The translations under genes were made by a program, and so were the position numbers. The notes below the pieces were generated by a model. The model saw nothing but the letters and a program-made list of their open reading frames with translations. It searched no databases and was not told the origin of the DNA. From assembly GCA_016719645.1 (NCBI GenBank), contig JADJYS010000002.1, forward strand, positions 186,001 through 250,000: a stretch of 64,000 nt of DNA. Reading direction: 5' to 3'. This stretch comes from a bacterium. GTDB lineage: Bacteria > Krumholzibacteriota > Krumholzibacteriia > LZORAL124-64-63. Positions 46,987-54,685 of this stretch are shown here, one piece after another; position 1 is the stretch's first letter; every line of letters begins with the position of its first letter.

Positions 46987-48614
46987 ATGCTGTTTCCTCG
47001 ACGCATCCTCCCGGCTTTCGCCGTCGCGGACCGCCGGTCCGGGGCCCGGCGCCGGCCTTCGCCGGCGGCGCAGGTCGCGCTCGCCGCGGGCGTGCTGGCC
47101 ACGCTCGCGATGCCCCCCCTGCGCGGCACCGGCTGGGTCATCGTGCCCGCCCTGGCCCTGCTCTTCGGCGCGCTGCGCGCCGCGCCGTCCCCGGCCCGCG
47201 TCGGCTGGTGGTTCGGCGTGGCCCATCAGGGCACCCTGCTGCACTGGCTGTTCCTGCTCGGGCCCGACGCGACGATCAGCTCGCGCTGGCTGATCCCCGC
47301 CGCGGCGATCGCGGCGATCCTCTACGCGGCGCTCTATTACCTGCTGTTCGGCTGGCTCGCCGGGATCGTCCGCCGCCGGCTCGGCGGGACGGCGATGCTG
47401 CTGCTGCTGCCGCCGCTGTGGACCGCGATGGAGACCCTGCGCACGGTCGGGGAACTGGGTTTCCCGTGGTGCCTCAGCGGCGCGGCCTGGCTGCAGACGC
47501 CGCTCTACCCCCTGGCCGCGACGGCCGGCGAACTGGGCCTGGGCGCGGTGACGGCGCTGACCGCCGCCGCCCTGCCGCCATCGCCGGCTCCGCCGCCGAC
47601 GTCCCCGCGACCGGCCGTTTCCGGCGGCCGCGGGGCGCGGCGCTCGCGCTGGCCGCCGCCGCCGCCGCCGCCTGGCTCGCCCTGGGACTGGGCGCCCGCG
47701 GCGTGCCGGCGGCCGGCCGCGCGCCGGCCCTGCGCGTTGCCGCCGTGCAGGCCGACGTGTCGCTGCACGACAAGTGGTTCGACGCGACCGCCGCGACCAC
47801 GACCGTGCCCTACACCGAACTCACCGCCGAGGCGGCGCGCGGCGGCGCCGACCTGGTGGTCTGGGCCGAGACCGCCATCCCGGCCTACCTGCTGCAGGAC
47901 CGGCGGCTGCTGGCCTGGGTCCGCGCGGTGGCCGACAGCAACGACGTCTACCTCTACACCGGTTTTCCCGACGCCCGCCCCGGCGCGGACAACCGGCCGG
48001 AGCGCACCAACGGGTCGGGCCTGTTCGATCCGGACGGGCAGCTGATCGACCGCTACGCGAAGCACCACCTGCTGCCGTTCGGGGAGCGCATGCCCTTCCA
48101 GCGCTGGCTGCCGTGGCTGGGCCGGCTGGACCTGGGCCAGGCCGAGTGGACGCCGGGCCTCCCGCCGCAGCCGATGACCGTCGCGCCCGGCGGCCCGCGC
48201 ACGCTGCGCATCGCGGGCCTGATCTGCTACGAGTCGATCTTCCCCTCGCTGGCGCGGCAGGCGGCGCGCGACGGCGCGCAGGCCCTGGTCAACATCACCA
48301 ACGACGGCTGGTTCGGGAAGACCGCCGGACCCGTCCAGCACGCCGAGATGGCGCGCCTGCGCGCGGCCGAGACCGGCCTGCCCGTGGTGCGCTGCGCCAA
48401 CAACGGCGTCAGCTTCATCACCGACGGCCGCGGCGCCGTGCTTGCCCGCGCCGGCCTCGGGGGACAGGCCGTCGTCGCGGCCGACGTCGCGCCCGGCGAC
48501 GCGTCCACGCCGTTCGTCCGTCACGGCCACGCGCCGCTGGCGTTCGCCCTGGCCGCCTGGACCCTCGCCGTCCTCGGCGCGACCCTGCGGGCGCGGCGGC
48601 GGGAGACCGCATGA
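46987..48614 (+). CDS. lnt: Apolipoprotein N-acyltransferase, frameshifted
   Basis: The N-terminal half has several membrane helices with GLTHW-like and GELGFPWCLSGAAW segments characteristic of Lnt. The C-terminal half is a nitrilase-like domain with the triad Glu in VVWAETAIPAYLL, Lys in YAKHHLLPFGERMPF and Cys in GLICYESIFP, plus NITNDGWFG. The two halves lie in different frames. The switch falls between about 47560 and 47580 in a GCC-rich stretch and needs a single base change. Lnt adds the third acyl chain to lipoproteins, and this genome encodes many of them. A sequencing error is likely, since the domains are otherwise intact. Confidence 0.85.
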
Positions 48615-49138
48615 GCGCGCCCCTGCGCCACGCCTTCCGCTACTGCCCGCAGTGCCGCCAGCCCCTGGCCGTGGCAAGTGAGGGAGGTGTCGGCCGTCCT
48701 TCGTGTTCCGCCTGCGGATTCGTGCAGTACCTGAATCCTTCTCCCGCCGCCGCCGCCGTGATCCGCCGGGGGGATCTCGTGTGCCTGGTGCAGAGGAAGT
48801 TCGCGCCCAAGGCCGGGGAATGGACCCTGCCCGCCGGTTTCATCGAGTACGACGAGGCGCCGGACGAGGCCGCCCGCCGCGAGACGCGCGAGGAGACCGG
48901 CCTGGACGTGCGCATCGACGGCCTGCTGGCCGTCCACCAGGGCGTGCTGCCGCCGGATCGCCCGGTGATCCTGATCGTCTACGCGGCCACCGAGCTGGGC
49001 GGGGAGCTGCAGGCGGGGGACGATGCCGCCGCCGTCGGCTTCTGGCCGCCGGACGCGCCGCCCGGCCCCATCGCCTTCTCGTCGCACCGCCGGGTGCTGG
49101 CCGCGCTCGCCGCCGCCGACCGCGAGGCGCGGCGGTGA
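48611..49138 (+). CDS. Nudix hydrolase with N-terminal zinc ribbon
   Basis: This 175-residue protein has a short zinc ribbon (FRYCPQCRQPL ... CSACGFVQYLNPSPA) and then a Nudix domain with the complete box GFIEYDEAPDEAARRETREETGL near residues 78-100. The NPSPAAAAVI junction resembles NudC-like and related ADP-ribose/NADH pyrophosphatases, but the substrate cannot be fixed. It is coupled to lnt (ATGA) and to purN (GTGA). Confidence 0.9.
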   Translation: MSAPLRHAFRYCPQCRQPLAVASEGGVGRPSCSACGFVQYLNPSPAAAAVIRRGDLVCLVQRKFAPKAGEWTLPAGFIEYDEAPDEAARRETREETGLDVRIDGLLAVHQGVLPPDRPVILIVYAATELGGELQAGDDAAAVGFWPPDAPPGPIAFSSHRRVLAALAAADREARR

Positions 49139-49749
49139 GCGGGCCCCGCGCGCCCGCCCCGCTGCCCGTGGCCGTGCTGCTCTCGGGCAGCGGCCGCACG
49201 CTGGAGAACCTGCTGGCGAAGAGCCGCGCCGGGGAGGTCCCGGTCGCGGTCGCCGCGGTGGTCGCGAGCCGCGGCGACGTGCGCGGGGTCGAGGTCGCCC
49301 GCGCCGCCGGCCTGCCGTGCGCCGTGATCCGCCGCCGGGACCACGCCGACGCCGACGCCCACAACGCCGCCATCAACGCCTGGCTGGCCCCCTTCGCGCC
49401 GCGGATGATCGTCCTGGCCGGCTACCTCTGCTTCTACCAGGCGCCCGCCTGGCTCGACGGCCCGGTGCTGAACATCCACCCCGCCCTGCTGCCGCGCCAC
49501 GGCGGCCGCGGCATGTGGGGCCACCACGTCCACGCGTCCGTGCTGGCCGCCGGCGACCGCGAGTCCGGCTGCACCGTCCACCGCGTCAGCGACGTCTACG
49601 ACGCCGGCGAGGTCCTCGGCCAGCAGCGCGTCCCCGTCCTGCCCGGCGACACCGCCGAGACCCTCGCCGCCCGCGTGTTCGCCGCCGAGTGCGAGCTCTA
49701 TCCGCGCGTCATCGCGGACCAGGCGCGGGCTCTGCTTGGTGGCCGCTGA
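49135..49749 (+). CDS. purN: Phosphoribosylglycinamide formyltransferase PurN
   Basis: The 204-residue product starts at GTG 49135. It has VAVLLSGSGRTLENLL, MIVLAGYLCFY, the catalytic NIHPALLPRHGGRG (Asn and His) and VSDVYDAGEVLGQQRVPV with the catalytic Asp. It transfers a formyl group from 10-formyl-THF to GAR in purine synthesis. The WG-HHVHASVL segment is a normal variant. It is the last + strand gene before a convergent junction rich in palindromes. Confidence 0.93.
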   Translation: MSGPRAPAPLPVAVLLSGSGRTLENLLAKSRAGEVPVAVAAVVASRGDVRGVEVARAAGLPCAVIRRRDHADADAHNAAINAWLAPFAPRMIVLAGYLCFYQAPAWLDGPVLNIHPALLPRHGGRGMWGHHVHASVLAAGDRESGCTVHRVSDVYDAGEVLGQQRVPVLPGDTAETLAARVFAAECELYPRVIADQARALLGGR

Positions 49750-49770
49750 TCTCGGTTGTTCCGGTCACGA

Positions 49771-49981
49771 CCTCGATCCCAGCCATACCCCTCGATGTGA
49801 TGCGACTCGGGTCCACACTTCCTGCCGTGACAGGGGGCGCGCTCCGGGCACCTCCTGTGCCCGGAGCGCTTGACCTTCCGGCCCTTCCGCCATCCTGGCT
49901 CCAGGGCCTCCAGGACACCCCTGTCACGGCAGGATGTGCGGACCCGAGTCGAACAGCATCGAGGAGATGGCAGGGACGAGG
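49771..49981. repeat. Palindromic unit A with embedded 105-bp repeat element
   Basis: The arms 49803-49836 and 49918-49951 are inverted copies matching at 32 of 34 positions. Weaker inverted similarity extends outward to 49771 and 49981. The inner 12 bases of each arm are the CCGTGACAGGGG terminal repeat of the embedded element (49825-49929). Inside it, a perfect 13-bp hairpin (49839-49851 with 49857-49869, loop CTCCT) lies next to the left terminal repeat. Confidence 0.85.
49825..49929 (-). mobile_element. 105-bp MITE-like repeat element, copy A
   Basis: The element is bounded by perfect 12-bp inverted repeats CCGTGACAGGGG. It holds a 13-bp-stem hairpin GCGCTCCGGGCAC/GTGCCCGGAGCGC. Its reverse complement aligns end to end without net gaps with copy B: the outer 16 bases and the last 48 or so are nearly identical, and the middle 40 are diverged. 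No coding capacity is present. The size, terminal repeats and repeat copies suggest a non-autonomous element. Confidence 0.65.
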
Positions 49982-50011
49982 CCGTAGCCGCCCCCCTGGT
50001 GAACGCGTCGC

Positions 50012-50146
50012 GCCTGAGCCTACGCACCGTGACAGGGGTGTCGGGAGGCCTCCTGCGCCAGGAGGGCGCAGGAGGCCGTAAGCCAAGCGCTCCGGGCACA
50101 GGAAGTGCCCGGAGCGCGTCCCCTGTCACGGTGCGTAGGCTCAGGC
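50012..50146. repeat. Palindromic unit B with embedded 105-bp repeat element
   Basis: The outer arms 50012-50038 and 50120-50146 are a perfect 27-bp inverted repeat. Between them lie two perfect 13-bp hairpins side by side (50047-50059 with 50065-50077, loop AGGAG; 50087-50099 with 50105-50117, loop AGGAA). As RNA or single-stranded DNA this would form a three-way junction. The right arm includes the nfnB stop codon. Confidence 0.88.
50027..50131 (+). mobile_element. 105-bp MITE-like repeat element, copy B
   Basis: The same 12-bp terminal repeats as copy A bound an element of exactly the same length in the opposite orientation. The flanking arms outside the terminal repeats (GCCTGAGCCTACGCA and its complement) are unrelated to the flanks of copy A. 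Each copy therefore sits at the centre of its own palindrome. Confidence 0.65.
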
Positions 50147-51589
50147 CGGCTGCGTGCTGCCGGTCATGAGGAAGGAGTGCATCGCGTTGGCGGCCAGCCG
50201 CCCGGCGCCCATGGCCAGGATGACCGTGGCGCCGCCGGTGACGATGTCGCCGCCGGCGAAGACGTCGGGCCAGGTCACCGACTGCATGGTCTTCTCGTCG
50301 ACGATGATCGTGCCCTTGCGCGCGTCGCGCTTCAGCTCGGGCACGTCGGCGGTCAAGAGGGGGTTGGGCCCCTGGCCGGTGGCGATCACCACGGTGTCGA
50401 CCTCGAAGATCTTCGTCTTGCCCTCGATGGGCACGGGGCGCCGGCGCCCGCTGGCGTCGGGCTCGCCGAGCTCCATCTCCTGGCACTCGATGCCGCAGAC
50501 CGCGCCGGTGCCGTCGTCGATGATCCGCAGCGGGGCGTGCAGCAGGTTGAACTCGATGCCCTCCTCCTCCGCGTGGTGGATCTCCTCCGCGCGGGCGGGC
50601 ATCTCCAGGCGGCTGCGCCGGTAGATGAGGTAGACCTTCTTCGGCCGCAGGCGCTTCGAGGTGCGGGCCGAGTCCATGGCCGTGTTGCCGGCGCCGATGA
50701 CCGCGATGCGCTTGATCTCCTTGACCGGCGTGTCGGTCTCGGGGAAGCGCCAGGCGCCCATCAGGTTCACGCGCGTGAGGAACTCGTTGGCCGAGTACAC
50801 GCCGTTGAGGTTCTCGCCCGGGATGTTCAGGAACCAGGGCAGGCCGGCGCCGGTGGCGATGAACGTGGCGTCGAAGCGGTCGCGGATCGACTTGAGCGGC
50901 TCGGCCTTGCCGACCGGGTAGTTCATCACGAACTTCACGCCCATCTGGCGCAGCCCGTCGATCTCCTTGACCAGGATCGCCTTGGGCATGCGGAACTCGG
51001 GGATGCCGTAGAACAGCACGCCGCCGGGCTTGTGCAGGGCCTCGAAGACGGTCACGTCGTGGCCGCGCTGGCAGAGGTCGCTGGCGGCGGTCAGGCCGGC
51101 GGGGCCGGAGCCGATGATCGCGACCTTCTTGCCGGTGGGCGGGTCGCACTTGGGCGTCACGTTGAGCCCGTGCTCCATGGCGTAGTCGCCGAGGAAGCGC
51201 TCGACGCGGCCCACGCCGCCCGGCTGGCGCTCCTGCTGCGGCTTGTTCAGGTTGCAGGCCAGCTCGCACTGGTCCTCCTGCGGGCAGACGCGGCCGCAGA
51301 TCGCCGGCAGGAAGTTCGTCTCCTTGATCTTGCGCAGGGCGTCCTCGTACTGGCCCTCGCCGACCAGGCGCATGAAGGCGGGGATGTCCACGCCCACGGG
51401 GCAGCCGCTCACGCAGGGCTTGTCCTTGCACTGGATGCAGCGCTGCCCCTCGCAGGTCGCCTCCTGCTCGGTGTAGCCGAGCGGCACCTCTTCGAAATTG
51501 AAGATCCGTTCCTCGGGCTTCTGCTCCCGCATCGGGACCTTGGTCTTGGACTTGTTGAACTTGTAGCTGGGCTTGCTGTTCTCCGCCAT
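50141..51589 (-). CDS. nfnB: NfnB/GltA-like FAD-NADPH oxidoreductase with N-terminal iron-sulfur motifs
   Basis: The 482-residue protein has the cysteine-rich N terminus of glutamate-synthase small subunits (CIQCKDKPCVSGCPVGVDIP, CGRVCPQEDQCELAC). Two dinucleotide-binding folds follow (VAIIGSGPAGLTAA; IAVIGAGNTAMDSARTS), and it ends with VFAGGDIVTGGATVILAMGAGR. Preceded immediately by the nfnA-like gene, it fits the large subunit of NADH-dependent ferredoxin:NADP+ oxidoreductase (NfnAB) or sulfide dehydrogenase SudA, and not a glutamate synthase, as no gltB-type gene is near. The start is ATG (complement of 51587-51589), with an AAGGGGG-type site upstream. Confidence 0.88.
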   Translation of the reverse strand: MAENSKPSYKFNKSKTKVPMREQKPEERIFNFEEVPLGYTEQEATCEGQRCIQCKDKPCVSGCPVGVDIPAFMRLVGEGQYEDALRKIKETNFLPAICGRVCPQEDQCELACNLNKPQQERQPGGVGRVERFLGDYAMEHGLNVTPKCDPPTGKKVAIIGSGPAGLTAASDLCQRGHDVTVFEALHKPGGVLFYGIPEFRMPKAILVKEIDGLRQMGVKFVMNYPVGKAEPLKSIRDRFDATFIATGAGLPWFLNIPGENLNGVYSANEFLTRVNLMGAWRFPETDTPVKEIKRIAVIGAGNTAMDSARTSKRLRPKKVYLIYRRSRLEMPARAEEIHHAEEEGIEFNLLHAPLRIIDDGTGAVCGIECQEMELGEPDASGRRRPVPIEGKTKIFEVDTVVIATGQGPNPLLTADVPELKRDARKGTIIVDEKTMQSVTWPDVFAGGDIVTGGATVILAMGAGRLAANAMHSFLMTGSTQPA

Positions 51590-51604
51590 GATCGGGCCCC
51601 CTTC

Positions 51605-52483
51605 CTAGCGGTCGCGCTCGGCGAGTAACTGGTCGGCAGCCTGCTGCAGGCGGCAAGCGTGCTCGGCGCGCTCGAGGGAGCGGGCCTCCTCGGGCTTGTA
51701 GTAGGAGAGGCGCTTCATCAGCTCGTCGAAGTCGGTCTGGTGGCCGTCGAACTCGGGGCCCTCGACGCAGGCGAAGCGCGTCTCGCCGCCCACCGTCACG
51801 CGGCAGGCGCCGCACATCCCGGTGCCGTCGACCATGATCGGGTTGAGCGAGGCCAGCGTCTTGATGCCGTGCGGCTGGGTGGTCTTGCAGACGAACTTCA
51901 TCATGATCACCGGGCCGATGGTGATGCACTCGTCGATCTTCAGGCCCTCGTCGATGAGGCCCTGCAGCGCCTCGGTGACCAGGCCCTTGCGGCCGTAGCT
52001 GCCGTCGTCGGTGGTGACGATCACCTGGTCGCTGACCGCGCGCACCTCGTCCTCGAGGATGAGCAGGTCCTTCGTGCGGGCGCCCAGGATGGCGACGACC
52101 CGGTTGCCGGCTTCCTTCATCGCGGTCGCCATGGGCCAGACCACGGCGTTGCCGATGCCGCCGCCGACGCAGACCACGGTCTTGCCGCCCTCCGGGATGG
52201 CCGTCGCCCGCCCGAGGGGCCCGGCCAGGTCGAGGATGGCGTCGCCGGCCTTCAGCGCGTTGAGGTCGCGCGTGGTCTTGCCGACCTCCTGCGCGACGAT
52301 GGTGATGGTCCCCTTGGCGACGTCGCGGTGCGCGATGGTCAGCGGGATGCGTTCGCCCTGATCGCTGACGCGCAGGATGACGAACTGCCCGGCGCGCCCG
52401 CGCTGGGCGATGTGCTCGGCCTCGATCTCGAACAGCATGGTTTTCTCGGCCAGGAGCCTGGCGGCGACGATCTGGTTGGCCAC
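51605..52483 (-). CDS. nfnA: NfnA/SudB-like FAD/NAD-binding subunit
   Basis: The 292-residue protein is of the dihydroorotate dehydrogenase electron-transfer (PyrK-like) type. It has an FAD-binding barrel (RAGQFVILRVSDQGERIPLTIA), an NAD-binding fold (VVCVGGGIGNAVVWPMA) and a [2Fe-2S] cysteine cluster (DGTGMCGACRVTVGGETRFACVEGPEFDGHQTDF). The extended C terminus after the cluster is typical of NfnA/SudB. With NfnB it would couple NADH and reduced ferredoxin to NADP+ reduction by electron bifurcation. The 15-base gap supports one operon. Confidence 0.88.
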   Translation of the reverse strand: MANQIVAARLLAEKTMLFEIEAEHIAQRGRAGQFVILRVSDQGERIPLTIAHRDVAKGTITIVAQEVGKTTRDLNALKAGDAILDLAGPLGRATAIPEGGKTVVCVGGGIGNAVVWPMATAMKEAGNRVVAILGARTKDLLILEDEVRAVSDQVIVTTDDGSYGRKGLVTEALQGLIDEGLKIDECITIGPVIMMKFVCKTTQPHGIKTLASLNPIMVDGTGMCGACRVTVGGETRFACVEGPEFDGHQTDFDELMKRLSYYKPEEARSLERAEHACRLQQAADQLLAERDR

Positions 52484-52563
52484 GGCGTCCCTCTCCTTCA
52501 GTGCGCGTGCTGCGGGCGCCGCGATCGTCGAGCGCGCGGCTCCCGTATCGAGGATCCCGGTTC

Positions 52564-52593
52564 AAATAAGTCGCGATGAGCCGCCTAAATCAA
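52564..52593 (-). promoter_or_regulatory. Possible promoter of nfnAB
   Basis: On the - strand, TTGATT (52593-52588) is followed after 18 bases by TTATTT (52569-52564), in the most AT-rich patch of the region. The leader would be about 75 bases and ends with GAAGGAGAG before the nfnA ATG. Confidence 0.5.
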
Positions 52594-52851
52594 GGTGCAT
52601 TCGGCATGACCGGAGCCGTGGAACGACTTGAAAATGAAGGCCGGAACGCTGGAACGGGGCTGTGAAGTGGTCGGCGGAAGGGCCGTTTCCTGCACCGGGT
52701 GCGCCCGCCCGTCTTGGGGGGGGACGGTCTCCGGACGTGCGCCGACGTGCCTGTCGTTCGGTGGTCGGACGCGGCCCTGCCGCCGGGTCGTGGGATCTGC
52801 AGCGACCGCACATGCAAGCGACGTGCCCGATCGCGGGCGTCCGGCGGCGCC

Positions 52852-52880
52852 TTGACCCCCGGCGGGGTTGCACGTATCGT
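52852..52880 (+). promoter_or_regulatory. Promoter of folE
   Basis: TTGACC (52852-52857), a 17-base spacer and TATCGT (52875-52880), 73 bases before the ATG. Confidence 0.65.
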
Positions 52881-52953
52881 GGGCCGGACGCGGCGGACGC
52901 CCCGGCGGGGCGGCCCGCGAAGCCGCGCGCACTCTGCAGAAGGGACACCGGGC

Positions 52954-53508
52954 ATGGAAGCGCTGATCCGCGGCATCCTGGAGAACATCGGCGAGGACCC
53001 GCAGCGCGAGGGGCTGCTGAAGACCCCCGAGCGCGTGGCGAAGGCCTGGGTCGAGATCACCGACGGCTACCGCCAGGACCCCGACGCCATGGTGCGCCAG
53101 GCCCTGTTCGAGGCCGAGGGCCACGAGATGATCGTCGTGAACGACATCGACTTCTTCAGCATGTGCGAGCACCACCTGCTGCCGTTCTTCGGCAAGGCGC
53201 ACGTGGCCTACATTCCCGGCAGCAAGATCGTCGGCCTGTCCAAGATCGCGCGGGTGGTCGAGGCCTACTCGCGCAGATTGCAGGTCCAGGAGCGGATGAC
53301 CTCGCAGATCGCCCACTGCCTCCAGCGCAACCTCGACGCCCAGGGCGTGGCCGTGGTCCTGCACGCCCAGCACCTGTGCATGATGATGCGCGGCATCAAG
53401 CGCCAGAACTCCTTCGCGGTGACCAGCGAGATGGTGGGCGTCTTCAAGGACGACTCCAAGACGCGGAGCGAGTTCCTGACCCTCATCCAGGAGAAGCCCT
53501 GGAACTAG
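52954..53508 (+). CDS. folE: GTP cyclohydrolase I
   Basis: The 184-residue protein has DPQREGLLKTPERVAKAW, the zinc and catalytic segment FFSMCEHHLLPFFGKAHVAYIP, KIVGLSKIARVVEAYSRRLQVQERMT and the second zinc cysteine in HLCMMMRGIKR. It converts GTP to dihydroneopterin triphosphate, the first step of folate synthesis. ATG 52954 is chosen because the conserved domain begins directly after it and AGAAGGG lies about ten bases upstream. Its stop codon lies inside the left arm of a 35-bp inverted repeat. Confidence 0.95.
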   Translation: MEALIRGILENIGEDPQREGLLKTPERVAKAWVEITDGYRQDPDAMVRQALFEAEGHEMIVVNDIDFFSMCEHHLLPFFGKAHVAYIPGSKIVGLSKIARVVEAYSRRLQVQERMTSQIAHCLQRNLDAQGVAVVLHAQHLCMMMRGIKRQNSFAVTSEMVGVFKDDSKTRSEFLTLIQEKPWN

Positions 53509-53649
53509 GCACAGAGTGCCGCGCGACGGGCGGCGCCTGCGCTCGCCTCAACCGAAACAAGAGGACCGGCCCCGGGGCCGGTCCTCTTGTTTCGTTTTCG
53601 GCTCGCTCCGGGTACGCCGCCCGTCGCGCGGCACTCTGTGCCTAGTTCC
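53501..53649. repeat. Nested palindrome C at the folE/trxB convergent junction
   Basis: Perfect 35-bp outer arms (53501-53535 and 53615-53649) enclose a perfect 42-bp palindrome with no loop (53553-53594). Non-complementary spacers of 17 and 20 bases lie between them. The left outer arm includes the last two sense codons and the TAG stop of folE; the right arm ends 13 bases from the trxB stop. No sequence is shared with units A or B, but the nested architecture and convergent location are alike. Confidence 0.92.
53553..53598. terminator. Bidirectional Rho-independent terminator for folE and trxB
   Basis: The central palindrome has a GC-rich stem (GAGGACCGGCCCC and its complement) flanked by an A-rich left side (GAAACAA) and a T-rich right side (TTGTTTCGTTTT), so it can terminate transcription from both strands. 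Confidence 0.85.
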
Positions 53650-53662
53650 GCCGCTTTACAGG

Positions 53663-54601
53663 CTAGAGGCCCTGCTCGCCGAGCCAGCGCTCGCATTCGA
53701 TGGCGGCCATGCAGCCGCTGCCGGCGGCGGTGATGGCCTGGCGGTAGACGTGGTCCTGGACGTCGCCGCAGGCCCAGACGCCCTCGACCCCGGTGGCGGT
53801 GACGTTCGGCTTGGTGATCAGGTAGCCCTGGGCGTCGGTGGGGAGCTGGCCGGCCAGGAAGGCGGCGTTGGGGACGTGGCCGATGGCGATGAAGCAGCCG
53901 GTGACCGCGAGCTCGGCGTCCGGGCCGCCCTTGGTGTCGGCCAGGACCAGCTTCTGCAGCAGGCCGTTCTCGCCGCCGACCATCCGCTTGACCGTCTTGT
54001 TCCAGGCGAAGGCGATCTTCGGGTGCTTCAGGGCGCGGTCGGCCATGATCTTGCTGCCGCGCAGCTCGTCGCGCCGGTGCACGACCGTGACCTTCGCGGC
54101 GAAGTTGGTCAGGAAGATGGCCTCCTCCAGCGCGGTGTCGCCGCCGCCGACCACGGCGATCTCCTGGCCGCGGAAGAAGAAGCCGTCGCAGGTGGCGCAG
54201 GCGCTCAGGCCCTTGCCGTGGAAGCTCTCCTCCTCGGGCAGGCCGAGCCAGCGCGCCGACGAGCCGGTCGCGATGATCAGGGCCTGGGCCAGGTAGTCCT
54301 CGCCGTCGGCGACGACCCGGAAGGGGCGCGCCGAGAGATCGACCGACGACACGTTGCGGCTGACGATCTCGGCGCCGAAGCGCTTGGCCTGCTCGCGGAA
54401 CTTGTCGGTGAGCTCCGGTCCCTGGATCCCCTCGGGGAAGCCGGGGAAGTTCTCCACCTCGGTGGTGATCGTCAGCTGGCCGCCCGGCTGGGTGCCCTCG
54501 AAGACCAGGGGCGGGATGTTGGCGCGGCTGAGGTAGAGGGCCGCCGTGTAGCCGGCCGGGCCGGAACCGATCACGATCGCGCGGTGGGTCTGCGGGGTCA
54601 T
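53663..54601 (-). CDS. trxB: Thioredoxin-disulfide reductase
   Basis: The 312-residue protein has the FAD motif IGSGPAGYTAALYLSRA, QPGGQLTITTEVENFPGFPEGI, the redox-active CATC in GLSACATCDGFFF, the NADPH-binding VVGGGDTALEEA with HRRDELRGSK, and the C-terminal ACGDVQDHVYRQAITAAGSGCMAA. It reduces thioredoxin with NADPH. The start at 54601 is preferred over the longer frame to 54715, because GGAGG lies eight bases upstream and the conserved fold begins six residues later. Confidence 0.96.
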   Translation of the reverse strand: MTPQTHRAIVIGSGPAGYTAALYLSRANIPPLVFEGTQPGGQLTITTEVENFPGFPEGIQGPELTDKFREQAKRFGAEIVSRNVSSVDLSARPFRVVADGEDYLAQALIIATGSSARWLGLPEEESFHGKGLSACATCDGFFFRGQEIAVVGGGDTALEEAIFLTNFAAKVTVVHRRDELRGSKIMADRALKHPKIAFAWNKTVKRMVGGENGLLQKLVLADTKGGPDAELAVTGCFIAIGHVPNAAFLAGQLPTDAQGYLITKPNVTATGVEGVWACGDVQDHVYRQAITAAGSGCMAAIECERWLGEQGL

Positions 54602-54656
54602 CTTGGCCTCCGTCGGGGCGTGGCTGGGGTCGCAGGGGGAGCGTGCGGGCCCCTCA

Positions 54657-54685
54657 TTTCTATATCCGAACCCGGATCCTGTCAA
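54657..54685 (-). promoter_or_regulatory. Promoter of trxB
   Basis: On the - strand TTGACA (54685-54680) is followed after 17 bases by TAGAAA (54662-54657), within an AT-rich TATAGAAAT patch, about 55 bases before the ATG. Confidence 0.6.

Larger units (their letters stand above)
49750..50140. other. Convergent purN/nfnB intergenic region made of nested palindromes
   Basis: The 391 bases between the purN and nfnB stops contain no convincing gene. They are almost filled by two palindromic units (49771-49981 and 50012-50146), each with a 105-bp repeat element at its centre. The right arm of the second unit includes the nfnB stop codon (50141-50143). Confidence 0.8.
52484..52953. other. Divergent intergenic region between nfnA and folE
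   Basis: This 470-base region carries back-to-back promoters: one for nfnA on the - strand (52564-52593) and one for folE on the + strand (52852-52880). The 250 bases between them are GC-rich, include a G8 run (52716-52723), and show no reading frame with convincing codon use. Longer in-frame starts for folE exist here but add only Arg/Gly-rich sequence. Confidence 0.6.

Noticed and set aside
49771..50146. Integron attC site or CRISPR-like repeat
   Set aside because: No RYYYAAC/GTTRRRY core sites, no integrase, only two copies, and they are inverted with unequal flanks rather than regularly spaced.
50141..51589. Glutamate synthase small subunit (gltD)
   Set aside because: No large-subunit gene is nearby, and the upstream partner is a PyrK/NfnA-like protein, which fits NfnB or SudA better.
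52699..52953. N-terminal extension of FolE
   Set aside because: The added 85 residues are Arg/Gly-rich and unconserved, and the predicted folE promoter lies inside this stretch.
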